Origin: CAZDBA01 sp964503615 | Lineage (GTDB): Bacteria > Planctomycetota > Planctomycetia > Pirellulales > Pirellulaceae | Direction of reading: 5' to 3' | DNA length: 44,915 nt | NCBI GenBank assembly: GCA_964503615.1 | Contig: CAZDBA010000016.1 | Span: 1 to 44,915 of the forward strand | Shown here: piece after piece, positions 16,834 to 24,629 of the stretch | Layout of the letters: the number at the start of each line of letters is the position of its first letter | How positions within the stretch are numbered: the stretch's first letter is position 1 | Translations under genes and position numbers: made by a program | The notes under the pieces: generated by a model | What the model was told of the DNA's origin: nothing | What the model saw: the letters and a program-made list of their open reading frames with translations, nothing else | Database searches by the model: none

Positions 16834-18210
16834 TCATTTCCGCTTATCGAAATGGTCTACGATTCGATAACAACGTTGGTTGATCTCTTTCATTCCCCCG
16901 AGCAGCGTTTCATACGGCTTGTAATCGCTCGTAACAATCCCCTTGTTAGAATCCAGATTCGAAGGATCAGCCCCCCTTTGATTGGGGTCATTGTCCGAGT
17001 ACCGAAACCAGTGCCAGCCGACGCAAACTTTGGACTCCAGCAACCCAAGTGTAAAATTCTGATAAAAATCGGCGCGGTCCTGCTGTGTTTTTACCAGCCA
17101 ACCCGCGCCCGACGTATTACCCAATCCGCTGTCGATTCCTTTCGCATACCACTCGGTAATCAAAATCGGTTTACCAGACGCCTTGGCCCACCCCTTCATT
17201 CGATCTTTTTCCGGAGTCCAAGTGCGATAGTAGTTTACGCTGACCACATCGATGTGTTGCCCAGCCGCTTCGAACAATTCCGGAATGCGAAGACAGGAAC
17301 CATGAAAGCGTGAACCGAGGATCAAGTGGTTCGGGTCGTGTTTACGAATCGCACCGCAAACGATGCCAAAATACTTGTCAGCCGCAAAACTAACGAATCG
17401 AGCCCGATCACGATCACGGAACGGTTTTTCAATCTTGTTATCGCGAACCCACTTCCGCGCTGCTCGATAGCCCGGATCGTCTCGCGGCAAATCCAGGTAA
17501 CGATCAAGCATCATGATATTCCAAGGCAGCTCGTTATCAGTAAAGTGCCCCAGCAACCACGGGTCGTCCTTCGTTTTAACAAGTCGCTCGGCATGTCGAT
17601 CACAAAACTCGACAAACTCAGGATCAAAGATAAATGGGCATTCTCCTGGATAACCCCGATGCCCCGCATCTCTGCGGGTTCCTCCGCGCTCTTTCCCGTA
17701 ATTGCCCATGAAATTCCATATCGGCGTATAGGCAATTTTCAACTCGGAGGCGTCGAACAAACCCAACTCACTCCACGGCCCGACTCCGTTGAAACCGTTT
17801 TCCTTTAACAAACGAACCCCTGAACTCGCCCACTTTTCCGAACTGCCAAATTTCTCAATGAGTTTCTTCTTCGCCCCCTCTGTCTTTGTCCTTTTGATCG
17901 ATGTCACACCACGTGCGACGTAAGGCATTCCATCGGGATCTTTTAACCACCAACGCCCCTTAACAAAATCGGTATGAAAGAAACCGGTTCGGTCGGCACC
18001 GCCAACCTTTTTCCCCCCGTATCGATTTGTCCTGCGATCTAGTTTGAAGTTCGGCAAGTCGGCCAAAGTTCGAGTCTCTTGCTCAACCCAAGGTTCGCCC
18101 GGTCCGCGAGAAACGGCCACCGACTTGGTCTGAGGCGGTTGCGACGTGTAAATCAGAGCGACAAAAAGAGGGGCCAATATTGCCGGAATCAGAGAGCGAG
18201 AAAAGCTCAT
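16834..18210 (-). CDS. Exported agarase-like glycoside hydrolase
   Basis: This 458-residue protein starts with a signal-peptide-like segment (LIPAILAPLFVALIYTS). It has the pattern of a TIM-barrel agarase-like hydrolase (GH50-like): GRWWLKDPDGMPYVARGV near the N-terminus, LGHFTDNELPW with a candidate acid/base Glu227, and ILITEWYAKG with a candidate nucleophile Glu353. VGWHWFRYSDN follows. Likely substrates are galactans such as agar or a related algal polysaccharide; the exact specificity is uncertain. Its ATG overlaps the stop of a truncated kinase frame by four bases (ATGA). Confidence 0.75.
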   Translation of the reverse strand: MSFSRSLIPAILAPLFVALIYTSQPPQTKSVAVSRGPGEPWVEQETRTLADLPNFKLDRRTNRYGGKKVGGADRTGFFHTDFVKGRWWLKDPDGMPYVARGVTSIKRTKTEGAKKKLIEKFGSSEKWASSGVRLLKENGFNGVGPWSELGLFDASELKIAYTPIWNFMGNYGKERGGTRRDAGHRGYPGECPFIFDPEFVEFCDRHAERLVKTKDDPWLLGHFTDNELPWNIMMLDRYLDLPRDDPGYRAARKWVRDNKIEKPFRDRDRARFVSFAADKYFGIVCGAIRKHDPNHLILGSRFHGSCLRIPELFEAAGQHIDVVSVNYYRTWTPEKDRMKGWAKASGKPILITEWYAKGIDSGLGNTSGAGWLVKTQQDRADFYQNFTLGLLESKVCVGWHWFRYSDNDPNQRGADPSNLDSNKGIVTSDYKPYETLLGGMKEINQRCYRIVDHFDKRK

Positions 18211-18656
18211 GCTGTAATTACCATGTAACGAAAAAGTGGAAAGGGTCTGAGCTCCATGCTACTTGCCATGTTGCAATGCAGACAGGGCAATTCAAACTCA
18301 GATTGGCTACCGTCTACGTATTCCATAGCGAAATACGGCATCTTGGAAATTGCGTCAACGCCTCCGTCAAAAATCACAGCCACATTAGGATGGCTCATAG
18401 CGGCTAGTGACTTACACTCAGCGGCAATTGTTTTAGCCAAACTAGGATGCTGAATAACTTTGAGGGCCACTTCCCGTTCAACTGGCTGGCTTTGAATCGC
18501 TAGGTAAACGACCCCCATTCCACCCCGATCGATTTCCCGAACGACTTTGTAAGGTCCAATCTCGAACACCGGTCCCTTTTCCTTCGGCAAAACCTTGCGA
18601 TCGCCGCTGGGCGAGGAAGACAGTGGAGGCAGCGTACTTTCAGGATCGTCATTCAT
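18207..18656 (-). pseudogene. Truncated Ser/Thr protein kinase, N-lobe only
   Basis: Residues 29-115 match the N-lobe of a planctomycete Ser/Thr kinase: IGPYKVVREIDRGGMGVVYL (glycine loop), EVALKVIQ (ATP lysine), and PYFAMEYVDG (hinge). Immediately after the hinge the similarity stops. The remaining 33 residues, to RYMVITA, are unlike a kinase, and the HRD catalytic loop and DFG motif are absent. The 149-residue product therefore cannot be a working kinase. It ends in an ATGA overlap with the agarase-like gene, so the two may be co-translated even though the kinase is broken. Its normal partner might have been a TPR-containing C-terminus. Confidence 0.75.
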
Positions 18657-18732
18657 TGCAAATCAAATAAAACTCTTTGGTAACACCATCTTACCATCTT
18701 ACTTTTGTTCACAAACACGATCGAATAAAAAA

Positions 18733-18762
18733 GCCCGGGTGGAAGGCATTTTCCACACGGGC
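18733..18762 (-). terminator. Rho-independent terminator after rsr
   Basis: A 12-position stem with one mismatch (GCCCGTGTGGAA / TTCCACCCGGGC on the minus strand) and a 6-base loop is followed by TTTTTTATTCG. It lies 22 bases beyond the stop codon of the TROVE gene. Confidence 0.85.
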
Positions 18763-18784
18763 CAATCTATTTTCCAAACTGTCC

Positions 18785-20428
18785 TTACAATTCGACCGCT
18801 TCGACCTCGCGGACAAACCGTGCGCTGTCAGACTCGAGGAAGTTACCAACGACACGAAATACCGAGTCGCTAAAACCGCCTACGTTGAGAATGTCTTCGC
18901 GATCAGGAGCTTGCGAGCTACCGTAGGGAGCAATATCAATGCAGACCAGCTTTGGATCGGCGATGCCGTTTTGTTGCTGAGCCTTTTTGAATTTACTCCA
19001 TTGTTCCATCACGCCTGTCGAGCCGTTTTGTCCGTAGCCATAAGCTTGCCCCGAGTTGATCCAGCTTTGGTTATCACTGACCAAAACAACGCCTGCAAAC
19101 CGTTTCGATGCATATCGTTTGTTGGCTTCGGTCAGCGGCAACGAACAATCGGTACCACCGCCACCATACTTTGATAGCCGCTTTGAAAGGCTCAAGATCG
19201 AGTCGCTGGGATCAACCTTGGCCTCATAGGCTTGCGTATCAAAAGGAATCACAATGCTGTCTGGGTTACGACGCAGAATCGCAGCAGCAAACAGTGCAGC
19301 TACGTCAACGTATCGCATCTTGGACGTTCGGCCTCGCCCCTGGCGACCTGTTACCGGGCAACCCATCGAACCGGAAGTGTCGAGACCGATGATTACCGGC
19401 GCTGGCAGCTGCGGAATGTTGCCGCAAGCGAACTCGGCTGCTTCATGCAAAGCGGCTTTGATTTTATGTGGCACCTCTTCTGAAGCGTTTAGGTATGCGG
19501 CGAAAAACTGGTACGGAAACTGACGCGAACGACGGATGGCCTCCGGATCTGCGATCCGACCAGCAACGTAGTCAATCATCGCTTGGTCCGGTCCACTGTT
19601 ACTATTGAACACCTTGTGACGCAGCAGCGTGTTGAGGTTCATTCGCAGTGCTTGCGGACCCATTTGACGAGCGATCGCCTTCCAGACCAGCGGACCTTTC
19701 GCCGTATCGGCCAGCAAGTCCCATCGAATTCGCAACCCACCTGCGATAATCGCCTGAGCCTCAGCGGTTTCCGCGCGGCGAAACGCATCGAGTGACTGCA
19801 CTTCGGTGGGAAGATCAGCTTCGGTTGCCGGAGCCCATTTACTGGCTTCCTTCTTCGTCAGCCAACCAAAAAGCGAACGGCGCGCATTGTCCTTGGGGAC
19901 AGGTCGGGCCATTCGCAGAACGTCCCGCAGGCTAGGATCGTTGCCAATCGAAGCCGACAGCAACTGGCCCGTTGAAGCTTCGTTGAACCAACGTTGAAAC
20001 GCCCGCTTCAGCGAAGAGGAGAGACCTTTGCGACCGAATTGACCGGACCGAACCATTTGGAACACCGTTCGCAAAACACGCCCGTTGTCGACCACGCGGT
20101 TGAAGACTTGGTGCATCAGCGCTGTGTCACGAGTCGAAAGTTCGACCAGCAGCGCGGCTGGCATATCCTTCATATACGCGCGTTCTCGGGCGTAAACAGC
20201 CAATTTTGCGAGAAACTGGTTGTCATCGACTTCTGCAATTAGCGATCGCAATTGGTCCAACTGATCGCGTGATGACGCATAGAAGACGTTACCGAAAGTT
20301 CCTGTAGCCGCCAACTGCGCAAGGGCATGCTTGGCAGGAAACTTGAATGCAGGACCTCCAGCTTCGTTGTGAATGGTCGCACGCAGAATCGTACTGGTGA
20401 TGCTTGAAAATAGATTCTTGTTAGCCAA
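18785..20428 (-). CDS. rsr: Ro60/TROVE-domain RNA-binding protein
   Basis: This 547-residue protein is a bacterial Ro sixty-related protein. The N-terminal TROVE region (about residues 1-300, HEAT-like helices that form a ring in known Ro structures) includes FKFPAKHALAQLAATGTFGN and KDMPAALLVELSTRD. The C-terminal von Willebrand A domain has the MIDAS motif IGLDTSGSMG (about residue 345). Ro proteins bind Y RNAs and the 3' ends of misfolded RNAs, and in some bacteria dock on exoribonucleases. The start is TTG 20428, supported by GGGAG at 20435-20439. A tRNA-like RNA candidate ends about 30 bases upstream and a terminator follows the gene. Confidence 0.93.
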   Translation of the reverse strand: MANKNLFSSITSTILRATIHNEAGGPAFKFPAKHALAQLAATGTFGNVFYASSRDQLDQLRSLIAEVDDNQFLAKLAVYARERAYMKDMPAALLVELSTRDTALMHQVFNRVVDNGRVLRTVFQMVRSGQFGRKGLSSSLKRAFQRWFNEASTGQLLSASIGNDPSLRDVLRMARPVPKDNARRSLFGWLTKKEASKWAPATEADLPTEVQSLDAFRRAETAEAQAIIAGGLRIRWDLLADTAKGPLVWKAIARQMGPQALRMNLNTLLRHKVFNSNSGPDQAMIDYVAGRIADPEAIRRSRQFPYQFFAAYLNASEEVPHKIKAALHEAAEFACGNIPQLPAPVIIGLDTSGSMGCPVTGRQGRGRTSKMRYVDVAALFAAAILRRNPDSIVIPFDTQAYEAKVDPSDSILSLSKRLSKYGGGGTDCSLPLTEANKRYASKRFAGVVLVSDNQSWINSGQAYGYGQNGSTGVMEQWSKFKKAQQQNGIADPKLVCIDIAPYGSSQAPDREDILNVGGFSDSVFRVVGNFLESDSARFVREVEAVEL

Positions 20429-20434
20429 TTTAGT

Positions 20435-20439
20435 CTCCC
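20435..20439 (-). promoter_or_regulatory. Shine-Dalgarno deciding the TTG start of rsr
   Basis: GGGAG on the minus strand, 6 bases before TTG 20428. No ATG lies near the start of the conserved N-terminus, so TTG is the best choice. Confidence 0.75.
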
Positions 20440-20457
20440 GATACGATTTTCAATTTT

Positions 20458-20605
<148 letters not shown>

Positions 20606-21056
20606 TGATTCGTCAACTTTGAACCACTAGGGCAGTGTCAAACCCAAAATTAATTCGTAACACTGCGCGAGTTTTATGAAACACGCAAAGATATCTTTCT
20701 AGTGATGTCAAAGTTAAAAATATCGAAACAAAAGCTCAACGAAGGGGGTCGTCGAGACTGCTTGCTTGCTTCCATCACTTTCGCAAAAGGAGCAAACGCC
20801 GCTCTTACCGATCGCATAAACGATCAGCAGTGAGCACACACAATTGCGTTCTACGAGAGAAACGAATCGTGTTCACTACTCTCCGGTCGCCCGAAGGATC
20901 GCTACCTTAGGACCGTCAATTTCGATGTAGTCCCGACTGGCAGTTGAGCTTTAATTTCGACCTCCAACGAAGTTATGATTCAGACATGCAATCACGCGTG
21001 AGCGCAACCTCTTTTTCGAAAAAAGGATGTAATCCAAATCGGCAGTTGGATGCCAA
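20606..21056. other. Intergenic region upstream of the Y-like RNA
   Basis: No protein gene is supported. On the minus strand TTGACA at 20641-20636 would be a perfect -35 box placing a start near 20605, but the matching -10 (AGTTGA) is poor. An inverted repeat at 20829-20837 / 20869-20877 (AGTGAGCAC / GTGTTCACT, one G-T pair) forms a 9-bp stem, with an inner CGTT/AACG pair. Confidence 0.5.
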
Positions 21057-21127
21057 AAGCGCTGGCGGGAATCGAACCCACTTCAACCGGTTTGCAACCA
21101 GTCGCCTAGCCATCCGGCTCCAGCGCT
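21057..21127 (-). tRNA. tRNA-Cys (anticodon GCA)
   Basis: On the minus strand the gene folds as a cloverleaf: acceptor AGCGCTG / CAGCGCT (7 pairs), D stem GCC/GGC with loop GGATGGCTA, anticodon arm ACTGG-TTGCAAA-CCGGT with anticodon GCA, a 4-base variable loop, and T arm GTGGG-TTCGATT-CCCGC. The discriminator is T73, as expected for cysteine tRNA. CCA is not encoded. Position 8 reads G rather than the near-universal T, which is unusual and worth checking. Confidence 0.9.
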
Positions 21128-21249
21128 ATTGCTCCTAAAGACCCATGATGGACTCAAGGGTTCACGAAATTTCTGTATAAAAACAACGCCAGAACTTCCG
21201 GCCAAAAACACCGTGATGTCTGGCTGAAAGGTCGGCGTCTGTTTTCACT

Positions 21250-23373
21250 CTAGCCATTGCCGAGAAGTAGTGCGATAAACGGCATGATATCCTGGAAGTT
21301 CACGCTACCGTTTCCATCAATATCGGCTTCCGCTTGAAAGCCATTGACCGAAAGAACAGAGACAAATGGAGAAATGTCTGAGAAGTTGATCGCACCGTCC
21401 AAGCTGACATCGCCTACAAGAACTCTTGGCGGGATGGAACCTAGATTCACGGTTAGAGTTGCGTCGGGTGAAAGAAAAGCACCTATGCCTGGAGCATTGA
21501 AACGATATGTAAAACTCGATCCGTCAGACAACGTTCCACTAAGCACATTCCCCTGCTCCGTAATCTCGATCGTTTGTGCACCTTGAAAATCGATCGCTTC
21601 GCCATCTAGAAAGAACTCGGAACCGAATATATTCAATTCACTGCCCGCCAAAACGGTGACTCCACCCGCTGTTAGTTCGCCGCCACCTATGTTCAGCACG
21701 CTCCCCTCAAGGGCCGTTAGAAATTTTTGAATTAGCCCGCCGCTGATATCCACCCTGCTTTCAGGCCCCACATAAAAGCCACCAAGGTCTCCACCACTAA
21801 TATTAACCTCACTACGCGTGGCCCTGCCTCCGCAACCAAGAATCCCTCCCTGGATGTTGAACGTCGCGTCGACCACTTCGAAATGAGCCTCCAATTCTCC
21901 GCCTTCAACCAGCGTTAGTGTTTGTCCCGCTCGTAAACCTGAGGGAATATCAGGGAGGCTTTCCGATACGGTAATCGGAGTCGTGTCGATCTCGGGCAAC
22001 ACCACGTTGGTTAGAGTGACATCCAACAACACGTCTCCCCCAGTCCGGTTGAGCCCTTCGAACATTTCGCCACAAAAGATAAAGGCAGACCCGTCAGCGA
22101 GCGTTCCCGTCAGTTCATCACTGTCGTTCAAAGTAAACGTTTCACCCTTATAGTCTTCACCGTTCAGTTTGAATTCGCCGCCAACCAATTCGACCGTGCC
22201 AGGAAATGCTAAGAATTCATCGCCAAAGGCGCCACCACTGATAACGACATTACTGCCCGCTTCGGCGCGAAACCGATCACCAAAAACCCCGCCACTAATA
22301 TTAACGACACTGCCCACATCGGCTTCGAAAAAGCTGCGAGAGAAAATACTCGGTCCAAAACGACCGCCTGAAATATCGACGACACTTCCTTCCGTAGCCC
22401 AGAAGAATTGTCCAAAAGTACCACCGCTGATCGTTACTTCACTCCGATGGGCCCCAAACCCATCGCCAACGATCCCCCCTTCAACATTGATAGTCGCATC
22501 AATCACTTCAAAGTTCCTACCTAGATCACCTCCCTCTTGAAGTGTCAGTGACTGTCCTGCACGTAAACCGGAAGGGCCTGGGTTCACAGTATTAACCACA
22601 AAAGGTGTAAGGTCCGCTGCTGGTAACGCAACGGTATTCAGACAGATGGGGCCGTTGCCAAAGAAGCTGAAGTGCAATTCAAACGCACTTCCGTCTTCCA
22701 GTGTTCCGGTGAACAAATCTCCGTTACTCAACTCAATGCTTTCGCCCATAAAGGGGTTTCCGTTGAGAATAAATTCACCGCCGTTCAGTGAAACATCACT
22801 ACCTGGACTAGCGCTTAGCAGGCCAAAGTTACCACCTGTAATGTGGACAGAAGACCCTTCACTAGCGGAAACGTTGCTGGCAATGCTACCTCCGCTGATA
22901 TTTACTTCACTTCCAAACTGCGCAAACAAGCTCGCTTGGGTTCCATTCAATCCGGCGCCTATCACACCACCAGAGATATTTACTTGACTGTTCTCAAAAG
23001 CATCCAAACGGAATTCGATTGTTCCGCTGATCAGATTCAGTTCGCCATTGGTAACGGCGGTCGACCCCAGAATGTCCCCTCCATTAATATTAAATTCAAC
23101 ATCAGTTCCAACAACATTGTTTACAAAAAAAGCTGTAATCGATCCATCTAGAACATTGACCTGAAGCGGCTTTTCCTCCTGAATGTTCTGAAGAATGACC
23201 TGAATATTAACGGGTGGGAAATCACTCCCGACATTCGTCACGGTACGAAACAGGTCAGGATCAGAGGGACCAGTCCCAAAGATTTGGGAGTACAAAGAAG
23301 TTGTCAACACGAACGTATTGACGGCAATCGCAAGCGTTCCAAGCAGCCAAAAATTACGTCTCATAAATCTCAC
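21250..23373 (-). CDS. Exported beta-helix repeat protein with C-terminal dockerin-like module
   Basis: The 707-residue protein has a signal peptide (FWLLGTLAIAVNTFVLTTSLYS). Its body is made of short NISGG/DISGG repeats, as in right-handed beta-helix surface proteins. Larger modules each contain a FTGTLEDGSAF-like segment (three variants) and a SGLRAGQSLTLQEGG-like segment (two), suggesting duplication of a unit of about 190 residues. The end, GDVSLDGAINFSDISPF and ADIDGNGSVNFQDIMPF, is a pair of dockerin-type calcium-loop repeats common in planctomycete secreted proteins. It is probably a cell-surface or extracellular protein; no catalytic domain is visible. Confidence 0.85.
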   Translation of the reverse strand: MRFMRRNFWLLGTLAIAVNTFVLTTSLYSQIFGTGPSDPDLFRTVTNVGSDFPPVNIQVILQNIQEEKPLQVNVLDGSITAFFVNNVVGTDVEFNINGGDILGSTAVTNGELNLISGTIEFRLDAFENSQVNISGGVIGAGLNGTQASLFAQFGSEVNISGGSIASNVSASEGSSVHITGGNFGLLSASPGSDVSLNGGEFILNGNPFMGESIELSNGDLFTGTLEDGSAFELHFSFFGNGPICLNTVALPAADLTPFVVNTVNPGPSGLRAGQSLTLQEGGDLGRNFEVIDATINVEGGIVGDGFGAHRSEVTISGGTFGQFFWATEGSVVDISGGRFGPSIFSRSFFEADVGSVVNISGGVFGDRFRAEAGSNVVISGGAFGDEFLAFPGTVELVGGEFKLNGEDYKGETFTLNDSDELTGTLADGSAFIFCGEMFEGLNRTGGDVLLDVTLTNVVLPEIDTTPITVSESLPDIPSGLRAGQTLTLVEGGELEAHFEVVDATFNIQGGILGCGGRATRSEVNISGGDLGGFYVGPESRVDISGGLIQKFLTALEGSVLNIGGGELTAGGVTVLAGSELNIFGSEFFLDGEAIDFQGAQTIEITEQGNVLSGTLSDGSSFTYRFNAPGIGAFLSPDATLTVNLGSIPPRVLVGDVSLDGAINFSDISPFVSVLSVNGFQAEADIDGNGSVNFQDIMPFIALLLGNG

Positions 23374-23575
23374 TCCAATATTACTTTAAACAAAAGACGC
23401 CCCTTTTATGGAAGTGGAGAGAGTAGAGAAAGCTTACGCTATCTACGGCGAAAATGCAATTTTTTCAAATTTGGGCCGGTTTCGAAACCTTTGCTAGTCT
23501 TGATTCCTATCACACGAAAGACCTTAGAGGTTTAACACCTCCTGCATAAAAACAAACATGCCTGGCAAATAAAAA

Positions 23576-23600
23576 AGCCAAAGCGATAAACACTTTGGCT
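23576..23600 (-). terminator. Rho-independent terminator
   Basis: An 8-bp stem (AGCCAAAG / CTTTGGCT) with a 9-base loop is followed on the minus strand by TTTTTTATTTG. It lies downstream of the dockerin remnant, consistent with the end of a once-intact gene. Confidence 0.8.
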
Positions 23601-23776
23601 ATTTTGGCTATTCGAAGTTTGATGAATCGCTACCGGTTAGCGGGTTTCATCACAATCTGCTTCACACTGGAATAGTCCACCAGACAAAGCGAGGACGAAG
23701 TGGCATCTCACTCAACGTTGGGATGTCACGAACTTGACTTGCCCTCGACTTGCAAACTGGGTGAATTGGACCGTAA

Positions 23777-23977
23777 TTAAGTACCACTTAGAATCATAAT
23801 GAACGGCGAGATGTCCCGAAAATCGACTACTTCGTTCTCGTCAACATCTGCTTCGCACTGATCTCCGCCCGTGGCCAAGACCATAATGAAGGGTGCGATG
23901 TCTGAAAAGTCAACGGTACCACTCATATCAACATCTCCCCGCACGCAGTCTTCCGTTTCTTGTCGAGCCTGGCGTTG
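23777..23977 (-). pseudogene. Dockerin-like C-terminal remnant of an exported protein
   Basis: The minus strand encodes GDVDMSGTVDFSDIAPFIM, then ADVDENEVVDFRDISPFIM and LSGT before TAA at 23779-23777. This is the same two-repeat dockerin module that ends the 707-residue neighbour. The frame is closed by a TGA about 67 codons upstream, and no ATG start or signal peptide precedes it. It is therefore the 3' end of a lost gene rather than a short working protein. Its own terminator survives at 23576-23600. Confidence 0.75.
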
Positions 23978-24059
23978 TCATCATGGGCGATGGTTTTAGA
24001 CTCGTAAAAAATCCAAAATGGGATTTAGAGCAATAAAAAGGCAATGTGCTTCGTTTTAG

Positions 24060-24587
24060 TCAAACGCTTCTCAAGTGAGTTCGACACTCAGTGAAAAACT
24101 CTTGAAAATCGGCACGTTGATAGTCAGGATAGGTCCAGCGCGCTTTTGCCCAACCCGATCGCTGATAATGCAAAGTGACTTCGGCAAAAATCCCATCCCG
24201 TAAGTAGATTCGATGATCACGATCTTTGGTGGTCGAAAGGACCAGTTTGGCCTCACTGATGTAGCCCGGATCCAGATTCAACGGCCGGATCTCTTCGTGC
24301 GAATGCTCCTGCGCATAACGAATTTCTAACTCGTTCGTCAAAATCTTGTGATCGGGAGCCAAGCCCGGATCCACAAAGTCTGAAAAAGCCAAGAACTGCT
24401 TTTTCAAGTCCGTTCCCATTTCCGATTCGTAGAAACGGGTTTCCGTAAATTCAAACGCTGGGCTGGCTCGCCAAATTGGGCCCCAAGCCTCAACCAACTG
24501 CGACTGGGCCCATTCCAAGGCACTCTCGTAGCGCGAAACCACTGCCGTGATCAACAAAACCGGTTTGTGTAAATTGGCTTGCCCCAC
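24060..24587 (-). CDS. DUF4416 family protein
   Basis: This 175-residue soluble protein matches the DUF4416 family by the features KPVLLITAVVSRY at the N-terminus, FYESEMGTDLKKQFLAF, RPLNLDPGYI and STTKDRDHRIYLRDGI. The family is widespread in planctomycetes, deltaproteobacteria and related groups, and its function is not known. It begins 42 bases downstream of proS on the same strand and is probably co-transcribed with it. A link to translation is only suggested by that position. Confidence 0.88.
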   Translation of the reverse strand: MGQANLHKPVLLITAVVSRYESALEWAQSQLVEAWGPIWRASPAFEFTETRFYESEMGTDLKKQFLAFSDFVDPGLAPDHKILTNELEIRYAQEHSHEEIRPLNLDPGYISEAKLVLSTTKDRDHRIYLRDGIFAEVTLHYQRSGWAKARWTYPDYQRADFQEFFTECRTHLRSV

Positions 24588-24629
24588 AACGGCACGACGC
24601 TCCTAAAATTTCCAAGGTAATTTCTGCGA

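Larger units (their letters stand above)
23374..24059. other. Intergenic region with terminator and gene remnant
   Basis: About 690 bases separate the dockerin protein gene from the DUF4416 gene. They hold a minus-strand terminator (23576-23600) and a dockerin-like gene remnant (23777-23977). The remainder shows no open frame with protein-like features. Confidence 0.6.

Noticed and set aside
20613..20641. Strong promoter for the Y-like RNA
   Set aside because: TTGACA at 20641-20636 is perfect and the spacing would start transcription near 20605, but the -10 position reads AGTTGA. Kept only as a weak hint in the region description.
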